Source of the DNA: Butyrivibrio sp. FCS014
GTDB taxonomy: Bacteria > Bacillota > Clostridia > Lachnospirales > Lachnospiraceae
Assembly (NCBI RefSeq): GCF_000526935.1
Contig: NZ_JAHA01000003.1
Location: 434,001 to 498,000, forward strand
Direction: 5' to 3'
DNA length: 64,000 bases
The stretch's first letter is position 1; each line of letters starts with the position of its first letter. The notes under the pieces are model-generated. The model worked only from the letters and a program-made list of their open reading frames with translations. It ran no database searches and was not told the origin of the DNA. Made by a program: the position numbers and the translations under genes. Shown in pieces: positions 34,437 to 43,889 of this stretch.

Positions 34437-34449
34437 TGGTGTAAATTGA
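34437..34449 (+). repeat. IS left inverted repeat
   Basis: TGGTGTAAATTGA, exact inverse of 35999-36011. Confidence 0.75.
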
Positions 34450-34483
34450 TTCCTGATATAAATGTTGTGGCTGTGTCCGCCAT

Positions 34484-34604
34484 CCTTGACACCCATAAAT
34501 CAGAACGCTGTATGTCAATCACCGACGGCGATAGACTCATGAGCAGCTGATATGCATCACCATCGGTTTTCTCAGCTTAGCATTCTGATTTATGGGCATC
34601 AAGG
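34484..34604. repeat. long imperfect hairpin in the non-coding end of the IS
   Basis: The outer arms 34484-34510 and 34573-34604 share CCCATAAATCAGAA/TTCTGATTTATGGG and CCTTGA/TCAAGG. An inner stem pairs ACCGACGGCGAT with ATCACCATCGGT using G-U pairs. It lies downstream of the transposase stop codon on the transposase strand. Confidence 0.6.
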
Positions 34605-34668
34605 ACAAGCCCTGCCGCTGGCAGGGTGGCTACTTTATTACCTCGGGCTCCAGATCTTTGAGCAGCTG

Positions 34669-35907
34669 TTATGCGGCCATAATCTTTTGCTGTTCAAAGG
34701 CCAGGGTTTTGAGTTTGATACGGGTTTCATTAGATATGCTTTCATAAGCTTTCCGGCCAAAACTTGTACGTTTCATTAGTAGGATATCATTCTGGTCTAT
34801 AAGCACCGAGCCCATGAGACGTAATAATGAAGCTTCATTCGGAAATATTTGTATAACATCGGAACGGCGTTTTAACTCTCTATTAAGCCTTTCTATTGTG
34901 TTTGATGTACGCAGGTGGCGCCATGTATTCTCTGGCAACATATATACCGTCATGGCATCTTCAAATCCGTTGTCAAGCAGTTCCATCGCCTTTGGAGCAA
35001 CATCAGAGTAGTCTGACAGGATGTCATCGCGCTTTTTTCTTGCAGCAGTAAGGGTCTTAGCCAGGAACATTTGCCTTAACTCTATTTCAAGCCCGGGTCT
35101 CTGTGAGTTTGGGGCTGCGTCAAGGATGTTTTTAGTGAAGTGAAACTGACAACGCTGCCACGGTGTATTAGGAAACACTTTGAACGCTGCGTATCGAATG
35201 GATTTATGGGCGTCAGAAGTGAGCATAAGTGGATCCTTAAGACCATTGGCTTTCAGGTGGCTGAAGAAGTCAAGCCATGTATCGTTAGTTTCGCCATCAT
35301 ATACATTGAAGTATAGGACTTCTTTCTTGCCATCAGTTGTAAGACCTACTGCTATGAATAAAGCTTTTGAAACAACCCTATGATTTTCACGTACTTTAAA
35401 ATATGTGGCATCCACCATGATAAAAGGATAATCATGAACACTCAGATCATGGTTTTGAAACTCTTTGATCTCTGGATCAAGTCGCTTACACACCTCTGAT
35501 ATAGTGGACTTGGAGTATTCCTTGCCACATATCATTTCGATAACATTACTCACCTTACGCGTAGAAACGCCCATGATGACCATTTCTGCCATGGTATTGA
35601 GCAAGGCTGTTTCACTACGCTGGTATGTTTCAAAAAGAGTGGTGTGAAAGGGTGATAATCGGTGGCGCGGTACTTCCAGGACGATAGTGCCTATCTTGGT
35701 GGTTAGTTCACGTTCTCTTGTACCGTTGCGCTGGTCAGTCCTGTTATCAGACCTTTCGTACTTTTCAGCTCCCAGTTGGGCTGTGGATTCCGCTAATAGA
35801 GCCTCATTGAGGATTTTCTCGACAAGATGCTTGAACGCTTCTTCTCGGTCTCCTCCTAATAATGCTACCAATTCCTCATGGTTTAATGTAATATTTACTT
35901 GAGCCAT
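34669..35907 (-). CDS. IS256-family (Mutator-type) transposase
   Basis: 412 residues, full length. Catalytic DDE residues: first Asp in MVDATYFKV, second Asp in LTSDAHKSIR, Glu in RTSNTIERLNRELKRR. The segment PWQRCQFHFTKNI, the C/H motif between the second D and the E, is characteristic of the family. The N-terminus MAQVNITLNHEEL is a normal start. On the minus strand AAAGGAGGCAAGTAATCATC precedes the ATG. No frameshift or internal stop is seen, so the element may still be active. Confidence 0.95.
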   Translation of the reverse strand: MAQVNITLNHEELVALLGGDREEAFKHLVEKILNEALLAESTAQLGAEKYERSDNRTDQRNGTRERELTTKIGTIVLEVPRHRLSPFHTTLFETYQRSETALLNTMAEMVIMGVSTRKVSNVIEMICGKEYSKSTISEVCKRLDPEIKEFQNHDLSVHDYPFIMVDATYFKVRENHRVVSKALFIAVGLTTDGKKEVLYFNVYDGETNDTWLDFFSHLKANGLKDPLMLTSDAHKSIRYAAFKVFPNTPWQRCQFHFTKNILDAAPNSQRPGLEIELRQMFLAKTLTAARKKRDDILSDYSDVAPKAMELLDNGFEDAMTVYMLPENTWRHLRTSNTIERLNRELKRRSDVIQIFPNEASLLRLMGSVLIDQNDILLMKRTSFGRKAYESISNETRIKLKTLAFEQQKIMAA

Positions 35908-35998
35908 GATGATTACTTGCCTCCTTTATACTGTTTTGTTTGGTCACTTAACATTTTAAATCAGGAGAGAGCATTCATGGCTCTTTTATATTTAATTT

Positions 35999-36011
35999 TC
36001 AATTTACACCA
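35999..36011 (-). repeat. IS right inverted repeat
   Basis: TCAATTTACACCA, exact inverse of 34437-34449, 92 bp upstream of the transposase start. Confidence 0.75.
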
Positions 36012-36426
36012 TTATATGGACATAATGACGGTATTCCGACAACCGGGCGCTCAAACGGGCTTTTTATCGATATAACGTCAAATTATAAGGCATTTTTACC
36101 GACGCAATCAGCTTATAGAATGCTTTGCGTCGGAAAGGCCACCTCGGTTCACATGTTCTACGCAACATCACTCCCCAATGTAAAAAACTCTGTCCAACTT
36201 CTCGCGACCGCGCCCAATCACGCTAAAAGAAAGAAAAAACTAAATTCCTTTTTGCGCAATAGAAACATTTTTTTTCGAAATAAGTTACTTACGTTCATGT
36301 TGGCTGTCACAAGAGGCTTTCTTTTTATAGTAAATAAGGTTCAAATATGGTAAAATATATCGGCGTATGGAAACTGATAGGTTCGATTTATTTGAACTCT
36401 GAATATATGGGGGAACCGGGTGCTTA
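36012..36426. other. intergenic region between the IS and the GH13-like gene
   Basis: About 415 bp without a supported gene. It contains the second copy of the 35-nt palindrome and an AT-rich stretch. A promoter candidate for the GH13-like gene is the extended -10 TG-G-TAAAAT at about 36345-36353. A 77-codon frame from 36120 starts inside the palindrome and shows no protein-like character. Confidence 0.5.
36099..36133. repeat. 35-nt palindromic repeat, copy 2
   Basis: CCGACGCAA and TTGCGTCGG with a 17-nt spacer, same length and arms as copy 1 at 34338-34372; the spacers differ except near the right arm (GC then T). Confidence 0.7.
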
Positions 36427-38460
36427 ATGGCTAAAAAGTTTGAAATCTGCAGGGAAAAACCTTATCCGTTAGGATGCTATATCGATTATGACAGAACACT
36501 GGTGGTTCGCAGCGTTTTCGGAGATAACAAAAAGTGCGGCATTACTCTTTATCCCGATGAGAAAAATACTAAGATTAAGCCTCTTTCCATTGAGCTTTCA
36601 GCTTCAATGAAGAGGGGGAATATCTATTCCGCCAGGATCCGTGATATCAAGGATATAGATGAATATGTTTCATACAACTATTTTGCGGATGATGAATATT
36701 TCTGCGATCCTTATGCCAAGCAGTTTTACGGACTTGAAACCTTTGGCAAAAACGTACCTGATTCAGCCATAAGGGCAAAGCTTGACAACAAGGCTACCGG
36801 CACCACCTCAGGCCATGTGTTTGACTGGGGGAAGGATGATGTTTCTTTTGTCCCCTATGAGGACAGCTTCGTTTATCTTCTCCATGTGAGGGGGTTTACA
36901 AAGAGTCCCTCAAGCGGTGTTGAGGCAGCAAAAAGAGGTACCTATGCCGGTATCCTCGAGAAGATACCGTACCTTAAATCCCTTGGAGTTACGGCAATTG
37001 AAATGATGCCGGCCTATGAGATGAACGAGGTGGAGAATCGCTACAGGTCTTCGGACAGAAGAAGCGCCGGCGCACAGGCAAGCGAAGGCAAGGCTCTTTA
37101 TTCCAGAGATGGAAGCATTTCCGACAAAAAAGCCGAGAACCTCAAGCTCAACTACTGGGGATTTAAAAAAGGCTACTACTTTGCGCCAAGAACAGCATAC
37201 TGCGTGAATCCTTCGGATGCGGAGAATGAGTTCAAGGCCTTTGTGAAGACAATGCATGAAAACGGTCTTGAAGTCATCATGCAGTTCTATTTTGAAGAGA
37301 ACGAGAGCGGCACCCTTATTATCGATGCTTTGAGATTCTGGCGCTGCACCTATCATGTGGACGGCTTCCACTTAAAGGGCAGTGCGATTCCTCTAAGACT
37401 TATCACCAACGAGCCTCTGTTTACGGATGTTAAGATCTGGTATGAGTACTTTGACTGCGGAAGCATATTTGAAGGCAGAATCCCGGAAGTAAGACTCCTT
37501 GCGGATTACAACAATGCATTCCTTTACAATGCAAGACGTTTCTTAAAGAGCGACGACAACTGCGTAAACGACTTCCTTAAATCAATGCTGGCAAACGGAA
37601 GTGACCACGGAATCATCAATTACATCTGTGATTACGAGGGCTTCAGGCTGGCAGACCTTGTGGCTTATGAGCACAAGCACAACGAGGAAAACGGCGAGAA
37701 CAACAAGGACGGCACTGACAACAACATAAGCTGGAACTGCGGAATAGAGGGAAGGACCAGAAAGCATGAGATCTTAAAGCTCAGGAAGAAGCAGATGATG
37801 AACGCACTGACCATGCTTTTCTTCTCCCAGGGAACACCTATGATCTTCTCGGGAGATGAGTTCGGAAACTCTCAGGCGGGCAACAACAATCCATATTGCC
37901 AGGATAATGAGACAGGCTGGGTTGACTGGAAAGCCATGGAAAAAAATGCAGATCTTCTGGAATTTACGAAAACTCTTTCCAAAATGCGCTATGCAAACAG
38001 GATCCTTCACGAAAAGGCTCCCTTCAAGCTTATGGACTACATTTCCTGCGGATACCCGGATCTTTCCTATCACGGGAAAGAGGCCTGGAGACCCGATCTT
38101 TCAGGACAGAGCCATCTTGTTGCACTTCTTTTCTGCGGCCTATATGAGAAGGAAGAAAGAGAGCACGACTACATTTATGTGGTCTACAACATGCACTGGA
38201 CTCCCCAGGAGCTGGCACTTCCAAAGCTTCCCGAAGGTCTTAAATGGGAGATTTACATTGACACCGATGACAGGCATATGGAACACGAAAAGCCTGCAAA
38301 GTATGTCAGGGGAAAAGAAACAGTGACGGGAACCAGGGATACGGATACCGATGTATTTACGGAGCTTATCGCCGATCGTTCCTGCCGCATTTATATAAGC
38401 AAAAAAGACGAGAATTACAAACCCCGCAAAAAAACTGCTGGTAGAAAGAGTAAATCATGA
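36427..38460 (+). CDS. GH13 (isoamylase/GlgX-like) protein with degenerate catalytic site
   Basis: 677 residues aligned in layout to glycogen debranching enzymes: N-terminal CBM48-like part, then LHVRGFTKSPSSGV, RGTYAGILEKIPYLKSLGV, LADLVAYEHKHNEENGENN and FSGDEFGNSQAGNNNPYCQD. Key residues are changed. Motif I DxxxNH reads Q286-F-Y-F-E290-E291; motif II GFRFD reads GFHLK317, so the nucleophile Asp is Lys; motif IV HD reads Y403-E404. The acid/base Glu of motif III may persist as E340 (YEYFD). It is predicted not to hydrolyse glucans by the usual mechanism; binding, scaffolding or regulation are options. It overlaps pepT by 4 bp. Confidence 0.85.
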   Translation: MAKKFEICREKPYPLGCYIDYDRTLVVRSVFGDNKKCGITLYPDEKNTKIKPLSIELSASMKRGNIYSARIRDIKDIDEYVSYNYFADDEYFCDPYAKQFYGLETFGKNVPDSAIRAKLDNKATGTTSGHVFDWGKDDVSFVPYEDSFVYLLHVRGFTKSPSSGVEAAKRGTYAGILEKIPYLKSLGVTAIEMMPAYEMNEVENRYRSSDRRSAGAQASEGKALYSRDGSISDKKAENLKLNYWGFKKGYYFAPRTAYCVNPSDAENEFKAFVKTMHENGLEVIMQFYFEENESGTLIIDALRFWRCTYHVDGFHLKGSAIPLRLITNEPLFTDVKIWYEYFDCGSIFEGRIPEVRLLADYNNAFLYNARRFLKSDDNCVNDFLKSMLANGSDHGIINYICDYEGFRLADLVAYEHKHNEENGENNKDGTDNNISWNCGIEGRTRKHEILKLRKKQMMNALTMLFFSQGTPMIFSGDEFGNSQAGNNNPYCQDNETGWVDWKAMEKNADLLEFTKTLSKMRYANRILHEKAPFKLMDYISCGYPDLSYHGKEAWRPDLSGQSHLVALLFCGLYEKEEREHDYIYVVYNMHWTPQELALPKLPEGLKWEIYIDTDDRHMEHEKPAKYVRGKETVTGTRDTDTDVFTELIADRSCRIYISKKDENYKPRKKTAGRKSKS

Positions 38461-39698
38461 ACAAACCGGATGTAATTGAAAAGTTTCTAAGATATGTAAA
38501 GATAGACACCCAGTCCGACGACACCACAGGCACATCCCCTTCAACCATGAAGCAGCACAACCTTGCAAAGCTTCTTAGGGATGAGCTTCTAAAGATCGGG
38601 GCAAGTGACGTTGTCTATGATGAGGAGCACTGCTATGTATATGCCAGCATACCGTCCAATAGCGAGGGCTGCGAAGGACCTAAGATGGGCTTTGTTTCCC
38701 ATATGGACACATCAGATGAGGTGAGCGGAGAAAATGTTAATCCTAGGATTGTGGAGAGCTATAAAGGAGATGATATTAAGCTGGATGCTGAGGGCAAATA
38801 TGTCCTTTCACCTTCTAATTTCCCCGAGCTTTTAAACCACGTTGGAGAAGACCTTATTGTTACCGACGGAAGCACACTTCTTGGTGCAGATGATAAGGCA
38901 GGGGTTGCCGAGATCATGACCATGGCCGAGACACTGCTGAAGAACCCAGAGATCAAACACGGTGAGATCAGAATTGCCTTTACTCCCGACGAAGAGATCG
39001 GCGAAGGAACAGCCTTTTTTGACCTGAAGCAATTTGACGCCGACTATGCCTTTACTGTTGACGGAGGTAAGCTTGGCGAGCTTGAATATGAGAACTTCAA
39101 TGCCGCAGGTGCTACCGTAAAGGTAAACGGAAGAAGCGTACACCCCGGAGATGCCAAGAACAGAATGCTCAACGCATCCCTTATTGCCTTTGAGTTCCAG
39201 GGGCTTCTTCCTGTATTCCAGAACCCAATGTATACAGAGAAGAGAGAGGGATTCTTCCATTTGACCGAGATCAACGGCTCAACAGAGTCCTGCGTTTCCC
39301 AGTACATCATCAGGGATCATGACGAGGCCCTCTTTGAGGAGAAGAAGTCAATGTTCCTTGCAGCTGCGGATTTCCTTAACCGTAAGTATGGCCGGGGAAC
39401 CGTTGAAGTCACCATCAAGGACCAGTACAAGAACATGATCGAGAAGATCAGGCCTCATATCCATCTTGTTGACAATGCCAAGAAGGTTATGGAGAGCCTT
39501 GATATAGTTCCCATCGATGTGCCTATAAGAGGCGGCACAGATGGAGCAACCCTTTCCTATAAAGGACTTCCATGCCCGAACCTTTGCACCGGCGGCTATA
39601 ACTATCACGGCCGCTATGAATATGCATCAATTCAGGAGATGCGCAAGGTAGTTGATATCCTTCTGGGTATTGTAGATATTTATAAAGATAAGATTTGA
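38457..39698 (+). CDS. pepT: peptidase T (tripeptide aminopeptidase)
   Basis: Cytoplasmic M20-family zinc aminopeptidase that removes the N-terminal residue from tripeptides. Metal and catalytic motifs: SHMDTSDE (first His and Asp), LLGADDKAGVA (bridging Asp), FTPDEEIGEG (catalytic Glu and ligand Glu), DGGKLGELEYE (Asp), and the C-terminal GYNYHGRYEYAS (His). 413 residues, typical. Its ATGA start overlaps the stop of the GH13-like gene. Confidence 0.95.
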   Translation: MNKPDVIEKFLRYVKIDTQSDDTTGTSPSTMKQHNLAKLLRDELLKIGASDVVYDEEHCYVYASIPSNSEGCEGPKMGFVSHMDTSDEVSGENVNPRIVESYKGDDIKLDAEGKYVLSPSNFPELLNHVGEDLIVTDGSTLLGADDKAGVAEIMTMAETLLKNPEIKHGEIRIAFTPDEEIGEGTAFFDLKQFDADYAFTVDGGKLGELEYENFNAAGATVKVNGRSVHPGDAKNRMLNASLIAFEFQGLLPVFQNPMYTEKREGFFHLTEINGSTESCVSQYIIRDHDEALFEEKKSMFLAAADFLNRKYGRGTVEVTIKDQYKNMIEKIRPHIHLVDNAKKVMESLDIVPIDVPIRGGTDGATLSYKGLPCPNLCTGGYNYHGRYEYASIQEMRKVVDILLGIVDIYKDKI

Positions 39699-39719
39699 GT
39701 TAGAAAGAGTTTGTAATTA

Positions 39720-41168
39720 ATGAGTATCAATATTTTAAATAGTCAGAGAAACGATATTAAAGATGATGAGAGCCTTAAGCAGCTGGGCTTTATCGAGCTT
39801 GCCAAGAAGAAGGTGGCAGCCCTGGAAAAAGAGCTGGGAAGAAAGCCCACAGCCTGCGTTGTAACCTTCGGATGTCAGATGAATGCCAGGGATTCAGAGA
39901 AGCTCTTGGCAACACTGAAGCTGGCAGGCTACGAAGAGGTTGAGACCGAAGATGCGGACTTCGTCATCTATAACACCTGCACAGTTAGAGATAATGCGGA
40001 TCAGAGAGTTTACGGCCGCCTTGGTCAGTGCAGCAACCACAAGAAGAACAACCCCCACATGAAGATCGCCATTTGCGGCTGCCTTATGCAGGAGCCCGGA
40101 GCAGTTGAGAAGATTCAAAAGAGCTATCGATTTGTGGATCTTATCTTCGGTACCCATAACATCTATAAGTTTGCGGAGCTGTTAAACAGCTGTCTTGATT
40201 CCGACAGAATGATAATAGATATCTGGAAGGAGACCGACAGAATAGTTGAGGATCTTCCCGTACTTCGCAAATATGCCTTTAAGTCCGGCGTTAACATCAT
40301 GTTCGGCTGCGATAATTACTGCACCTACTGTATTGTTCCTTATGTAAGAGGAAGAGAGCGCTCAAGATCTCCCAAGGATATCGTTAGAGAGATTGAGAAG
40401 CTTGCTGCGGACGGCGTAAAAGAGGTAATGCTTCTTGGCCAGAACGTAAATTCCTATGGCTTTGACTTTAAAGACGGGGATTCGGACAAGATCTCTTTTG
40501 CGAAGCTCCTTGAAATGGTATGCGAAGTTGAAGGAATTGAGAGGGTTAGGTTTATGACCCCTCATCCTAAGGATTTCTCAGACGATGTGATCGATGTTAT
40601 TGCCGGGAATCCCAAGATTGCAAGGCATATCCATCTTCCTTTGCAGGCGGGCAATAACGAAGTTCTTCGCCGCATGAACAGGAAGTATACCAAGGAGCAG
40701 TTTATTGACCTTGCTCTTAAGATAAGAGAAAGGATTCCCGATGTTGCCATCACCACTGATATTATCGTGGGCTTCCCCGGTGAAGGAGAGGCTGAGGTGG
40801 ATGACACCATCGATGTAATTAAGAAGGTACAGTTCGATAATGCCTTTACCTTTATCTATTCAAAGAGAGCCGGAACTCCTGCAGCAAAGTTTGAGGACCA
40901 GGTTCCCGAGGAAGAGGTAAAGAAGAATTTCGACAAGCTTCTTAAGGTGGTTCAGGATACCGCAAGAGATCAGGCCTCAAAGCATCAGGGAAAAGTTGAG
41001 ACTGTTCTGGTTGAGAGTGTAAATGAACAGGATGAGAGCCTTCTTACAGGAAGAATGTCCAACAACACTCTTGTGCACTTCAAGGGAGAAAAGGACCTTA
41101 TCGGGGAGATGGTCCGTGTCAGCCTTGATGAGTGTCATGGCTTCTACTACATGGGAAGCAGGGTATGA
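39720..41168 (+). CDS. miaB: tRNA-2-methylthio-N6-dimethylallyladenosine synthase MiaB
   Basis: Radical-SAM methylthiotransferase that converts i6A37 to ms2i6A37 in tRNAs reading U-starting codons. The N-terminal UPF0004 domain carries cysteines for the auxiliary cluster (TFGCQMNARDSEKL, NTCTVRDNAD, CGCLMQ). The radical-SAM motif is CDNYCTYC followed by VPYVRGRERSR. A C-terminal TRAM domain ends the protein. 482 residues. It stands in an operon with mutS, mutL and miaA, whose product makes the i6A substrate. Confidence 0.96.
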   Translation: MSINILNSQRNDIKDDESLKQLGFIELAKKKVAALEKELGRKPTACVVTFGCQMNARDSEKLLATLKLAGYEEVETEDADFVIYNTCTVRDNADQRVYGRLGQCSNHKKNNPHMKIAICGCLMQEPGAVEKIQKSYRFVDLIFGTHNIYKFAELLNSCLDSDRMIIDIWKETDRIVEDLPVLRKYAFKSGVNIMFGCDNYCTYCIVPYVRGRERSRSPKDIVREIEKLAADGVKEVMLLGQNVNSYGFDFKDGDSDKISFAKLLEMVCEVEGIERVRFMTPHPKDFSDDVIDVIAGNPKIARHIHLPLQAGNNEVLRRMNRKYTKEQFIDLALKIRERIPDVAITTDIIVGFPGEGEAEVDDTIDVIKKVQFDNAFTFIYSKRAGTPAAKFEDQVPEEEVKKNFDKLLKVVQDTARDQASKHQGKVETVLVESVNEQDESLLTGRMSNNTLVHFKGEKDLIGEMVRVSLDECHGFYYMGSRV

Positions 41169-41195
41169 TAAGTATTTAGAAATGGGGAATTTGCC

Positions 41196-43889
41196 GTGGA
41201 AAACACCACGTTGATAGATAAAGTTGAAATTGAAAAAGTGTCGCCCATGATGCAGCACTACATTCAGACCAAGAGGGAGAACAGAGACTGCATTCTCTTT
41301 TACAGACTGGGCGACTTTTATGAGATATTTTTTGACGATGCTCTTGTAGCTTCCAAGGAACTTGAGCTGACTCTCACAGGTAAGGCCTGCGGCCTTGAGG
41401 AAAGGGCTCCCATGTGCGGAGTTCCTTTTCATGCAGTGGACAGTTACCTGAATAAGCTTGTATCCAGAGGTTATAAGGTAGCCATCTGCGAACAGATGGA
41501 GGACCCCAAGCTTGCCAAGGGAATCGTAAAACGAGAGATCACAAGGATAGTGACTCCCGGAACGAACCTCAATATGCAGGCCCTTGAAGAGACCAAGAAC
41601 AATTATCTGATGAGTATTTTCTACTCGCCGGATGTGATAGGCATTTCAGTGGCTGATATCACAACGGGAGATTATTATCTTACCGAAGTCGATTCCCTTA
41701 GAAGCGCCTTTGATGAGATCAGTAAGTATATGCCTTCCGAGATCATCTGTAACAGTGCATTTTCCTTCAGCGGAGCTGATATAGATGAACTGAAGAACAG
41801 ACTTCAGATCTATATCAATCCTCTTGATTCCAGATATTTTGATGAAGAGGGAACCAAAAAAGTTCTGCTTAAGCACTTTAAGGTTTCTTCACTTATCGGC
41901 CTTGGAATCGATGATTTCCCCAACGGAATAGTGGCTGCGGGAGCTCTTTTGCAGTATCTCATCGATATGCAGAAGTCCGACATCAGCAATATCACTCATA
42001 TTTATCCCTATCTTGCCAGCAAGTACATGCTTCTGGATTCTTCCACCAGAAGGAATCTGGAGCTTGTGGAGACCATGAGGGATAAGCAAAAGCGCGGAAC
42101 ACTTCTGTGGGTTCTTGATAAGACCAAAACTGCTATGGGCGCAAGAATGCTTAGGGGCTTTATAGAGCAGCCTCTTGTTGATAAGGACGAGATCCTAAAG
42201 CGTCAGGACGCAGTTGATACCCTTGTAAAAAACGTTGTTACAAGGGAGGAGATCAGGGAATATCTTAATCCTGTTTATGACCTTGAAAGGCTTATGTCCA
42301 AGATCATTTTCAAGACTGCCAACCCAAGGGATCTATTGGCATTTAGAAATTCCATCAAGATGATCCCGGCTATTATGACGGCTCTTTTGGACGTTGCAGG
42401 AAATCCCGGAATAGACGGCATTTCCGAGGATCTGGATTCACTTAAGGATATTTTCGACCTGATAGATTCCTCCATTGTGGAGGAACCGCCTCTTACCATA
42501 AAGGAAAGCGGCATCATCAAGGACGGCTTTGATAAGGACATTGACCACTTCAGGGAAGCCGGCACCAACGGCAAGATGTGGCTTGCCCAGATGGAAGAGG
42601 AAGAGAAGGAAAAGACCGGTATAAAGAACCTTAGGATCAAGTACAGCAATGTTTTCGGTTATTCCTTTGAGGTCACCAATTCCTTTAAGGATCAGGTGCC
42701 GGATTACTTCATAAGAAAGCAGACCCTGACCAACTGCGAGAGGTACACAACTCCTCAGCTCAAGGAACTTGAGGACACCATTTTAAATGCCCAGGACAAG
42801 CTCAACAATCTTGAGTATGAGATGTTCTGCAAGATCAGGGATTCCATAGCTCTGGAGATCGACAGGATACAAAGAACCGCTAAGGCACTGGCTCTTTTGG
42901 ACGTGTTTGCTTCCCTGGCCTATGTTGCCGAGCGCAATCACTATGTAAAACCTTCCCTCAATGACAAGGGAATCATCAATATCAAAAACGGCAGACATCC
43001 CGTGGTGGAGAAGATGCTGGATACGGCTGATATGTTCATTTCAAACGACACATATCTTGATAACAAGAAGCACTGTATTTCCATCATCACCGGCCCCAAT
43101 ATGGCAGGTAAATCCACCTACATGAGGCAGTCGGCTCTTATAGTTCTCATGTGCCAGATCGGCAGCTTTGTCCCAGCCGACAAGGCGGACATGTGCCTGG
43201 TTGACCGCATATTTACAAGGGTCGGAGCTTCCGATGACCTTGGAAGCGGACAGTCAACCTTCATGGTCGAGATGAATGAGGTTGCTAATATCTTAAGGAA
43301 CGCCACACCGAATTCTCTTCTTATCCTTGATGAGATCGGACGAGGAACGTCAACCTACGACGGCCTTGCAATCGCCTGGGCTGTGACGGAGCACATCAGT
43401 AACCGCAAGATCCTTGGAGCCAAGACACTTTTTGCCACACATTACCACGAGCTCACAGAGCTTGAAGGCAAGATGGATAACGTCAACAACTACTGCATTG
43501 CGGTCAAGGAAAACGGCGACGACATCGTATTCCTTCGTAAGATAGTAAAAGGCGGAGCCGACAAGAGCTACGGAATTCAGGTAGCCAAGCTTGCAGGTGT
43601 GCCCGACATGGTCATTGACCGGGCAAAAGAGATTGTGACTGAACTTACAGACAACGACATTACAGAGAAGGTTCAGAGCATCGCCAGGGAAACAAAGAGT
43701 GACAAAAAGGTCAAGGTTACTCATTACGATGACGTGGATATCGCCCAGATGTCTCTTTTTGATACTGCTACAGACGAAGACGTTTTAAAGCGCCTTGAAG
43801 AAATAGATATCACCATGCTTACACCAATGGATGCACTTAATACACTGTATAAACTGCAGAGTGACTTGAAGAACAGGTGGAAAAACTAA
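41196..43889 (+). CDS. mutS: DNA mismatch repair protein MutS
   Basis: Recognises base mismatches and starts repair with MutL. Start is GTG 41196 behind GGGGAA. The mismatch-recognition wedge is LGDFYEIFFDDA (FxE motif as F-Y-E). Walker A GPNMAGKSTYMRQ, Walker B LLILDEIGRGTSTYDG and the FATHYHEL switch are in the C-terminal ATPase. 897 residues, full length. It ends in a typical MutL/beta-clamp tail. The mutL ATG is directly adjacent to the stop codon. Confidence 0.97.
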   Translation: MENTTLIDKVEIEKVSPMMQHYIQTKRENRDCILFYRLGDFYEIFFDDALVASKELELTLTGKACGLEERAPMCGVPFHAVDSYLNKLVSRGYKVAICEQMEDPKLAKGIVKREITRIVTPGTNLNMQALEETKNNYLMSIFYSPDVIGISVADITTGDYYLTEVDSLRSAFDEISKYMPSEIICNSAFSFSGADIDELKNRLQIYINPLDSRYFDEEGTKKVLLKHFKVSSLIGLGIDDFPNGIVAAGALLQYLIDMQKSDISNITHIYPYLASKYMLLDSSTRRNLELVETMRDKQKRGTLLWVLDKTKTAMGARMLRGFIEQPLVDKDEILKRQDAVDTLVKNVVTREEIREYLNPVYDLERLMSKIIFKTANPRDLLAFRNSIKMIPAIMTALLDVAGNPGIDGISEDLDSLKDIFDLIDSSIVEEPPLTIKESGIIKDGFDKDIDHFREAGTNGKMWLAQMEEEEKEKTGIKNLRIKYSNVFGYSFEVTNSFKDQVPDYFIRKQTLTNCERYTTPQLKELEDTILNAQDKLNNLEYEMFCKIRDSIALEIDRIQRTAKALALLDVFASLAYVAERNHYVKPSLNDKGIINIKNGRHPVVEKMLDTADMFISNDTYLDNKKHCISIITGPNMAGKSTYMRQSALIVLMCQIGSFVPADKADMCLVDRIFTRVGASDDLGSGQSTFMVEMNEVANILRNATPNSLLILDEIGRGTSTYDGLAIAWAVTEHISNRKILGAKTLFATHYHELTELEGKMDNVNNYCIAVKENGDDIVFLRKIVKGGADKSYGIQVAKLAGVPDMVIDRAKEIVTELTDNDITEKVQSIARETKSDKKVKVTHYDDVDIAQMSLFDTATDEDVLKRLEEIDITMLTPMDALNTLYKLQSDLKNRWKN

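Larger units (their letters stand above)
34044..34437. other. accessory intergenic region upstream of the insertion sequence
   Basis: About 390 bp without a convincing gene. It holds the wall protein terminator candidate, a possible 39-codon reading frame and one copy of the 35-nt palindrome. A stray ribosome binding site (GGGAGGAATTAT) at about 34260 precedes a two-codon frame, suggesting decayed coding DNA. Confidence 0.6.
34437..36011. mobile_element. IS256-family insertion sequence
   Basis: Bounded by 13-bp perfect inverted repeats TGGTGTAAATTGA (34437-34449) and TCAATTTACACCA (35999-36011), with weaker similarity extending outward (GTCC at 34427-34430, GGAC at 36018-36021). It contains one intact Mutator-type transposase on the minus strand. 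TATATG flanks both ends (34431-34436; 36013-36018, offset by one base), so the exact target duplication is unclear. About 220 bp between the left end and the transposase stop are non-coding but strongly structured. Confidence 0.85.

Noticed and set aside
36012..36098. Terminator at the CGGGC...CGGGC sequence right of the IS
   Set aside because: The two blocks are direct rather than inverted repeats, so they do not form a stem.
36120..36353. 77-codon frame between the IS and the GH13-like gene
   Set aside because: It begins within the 35-nt palindrome, lacks a ribosome binding site, and has no protein-like composition.
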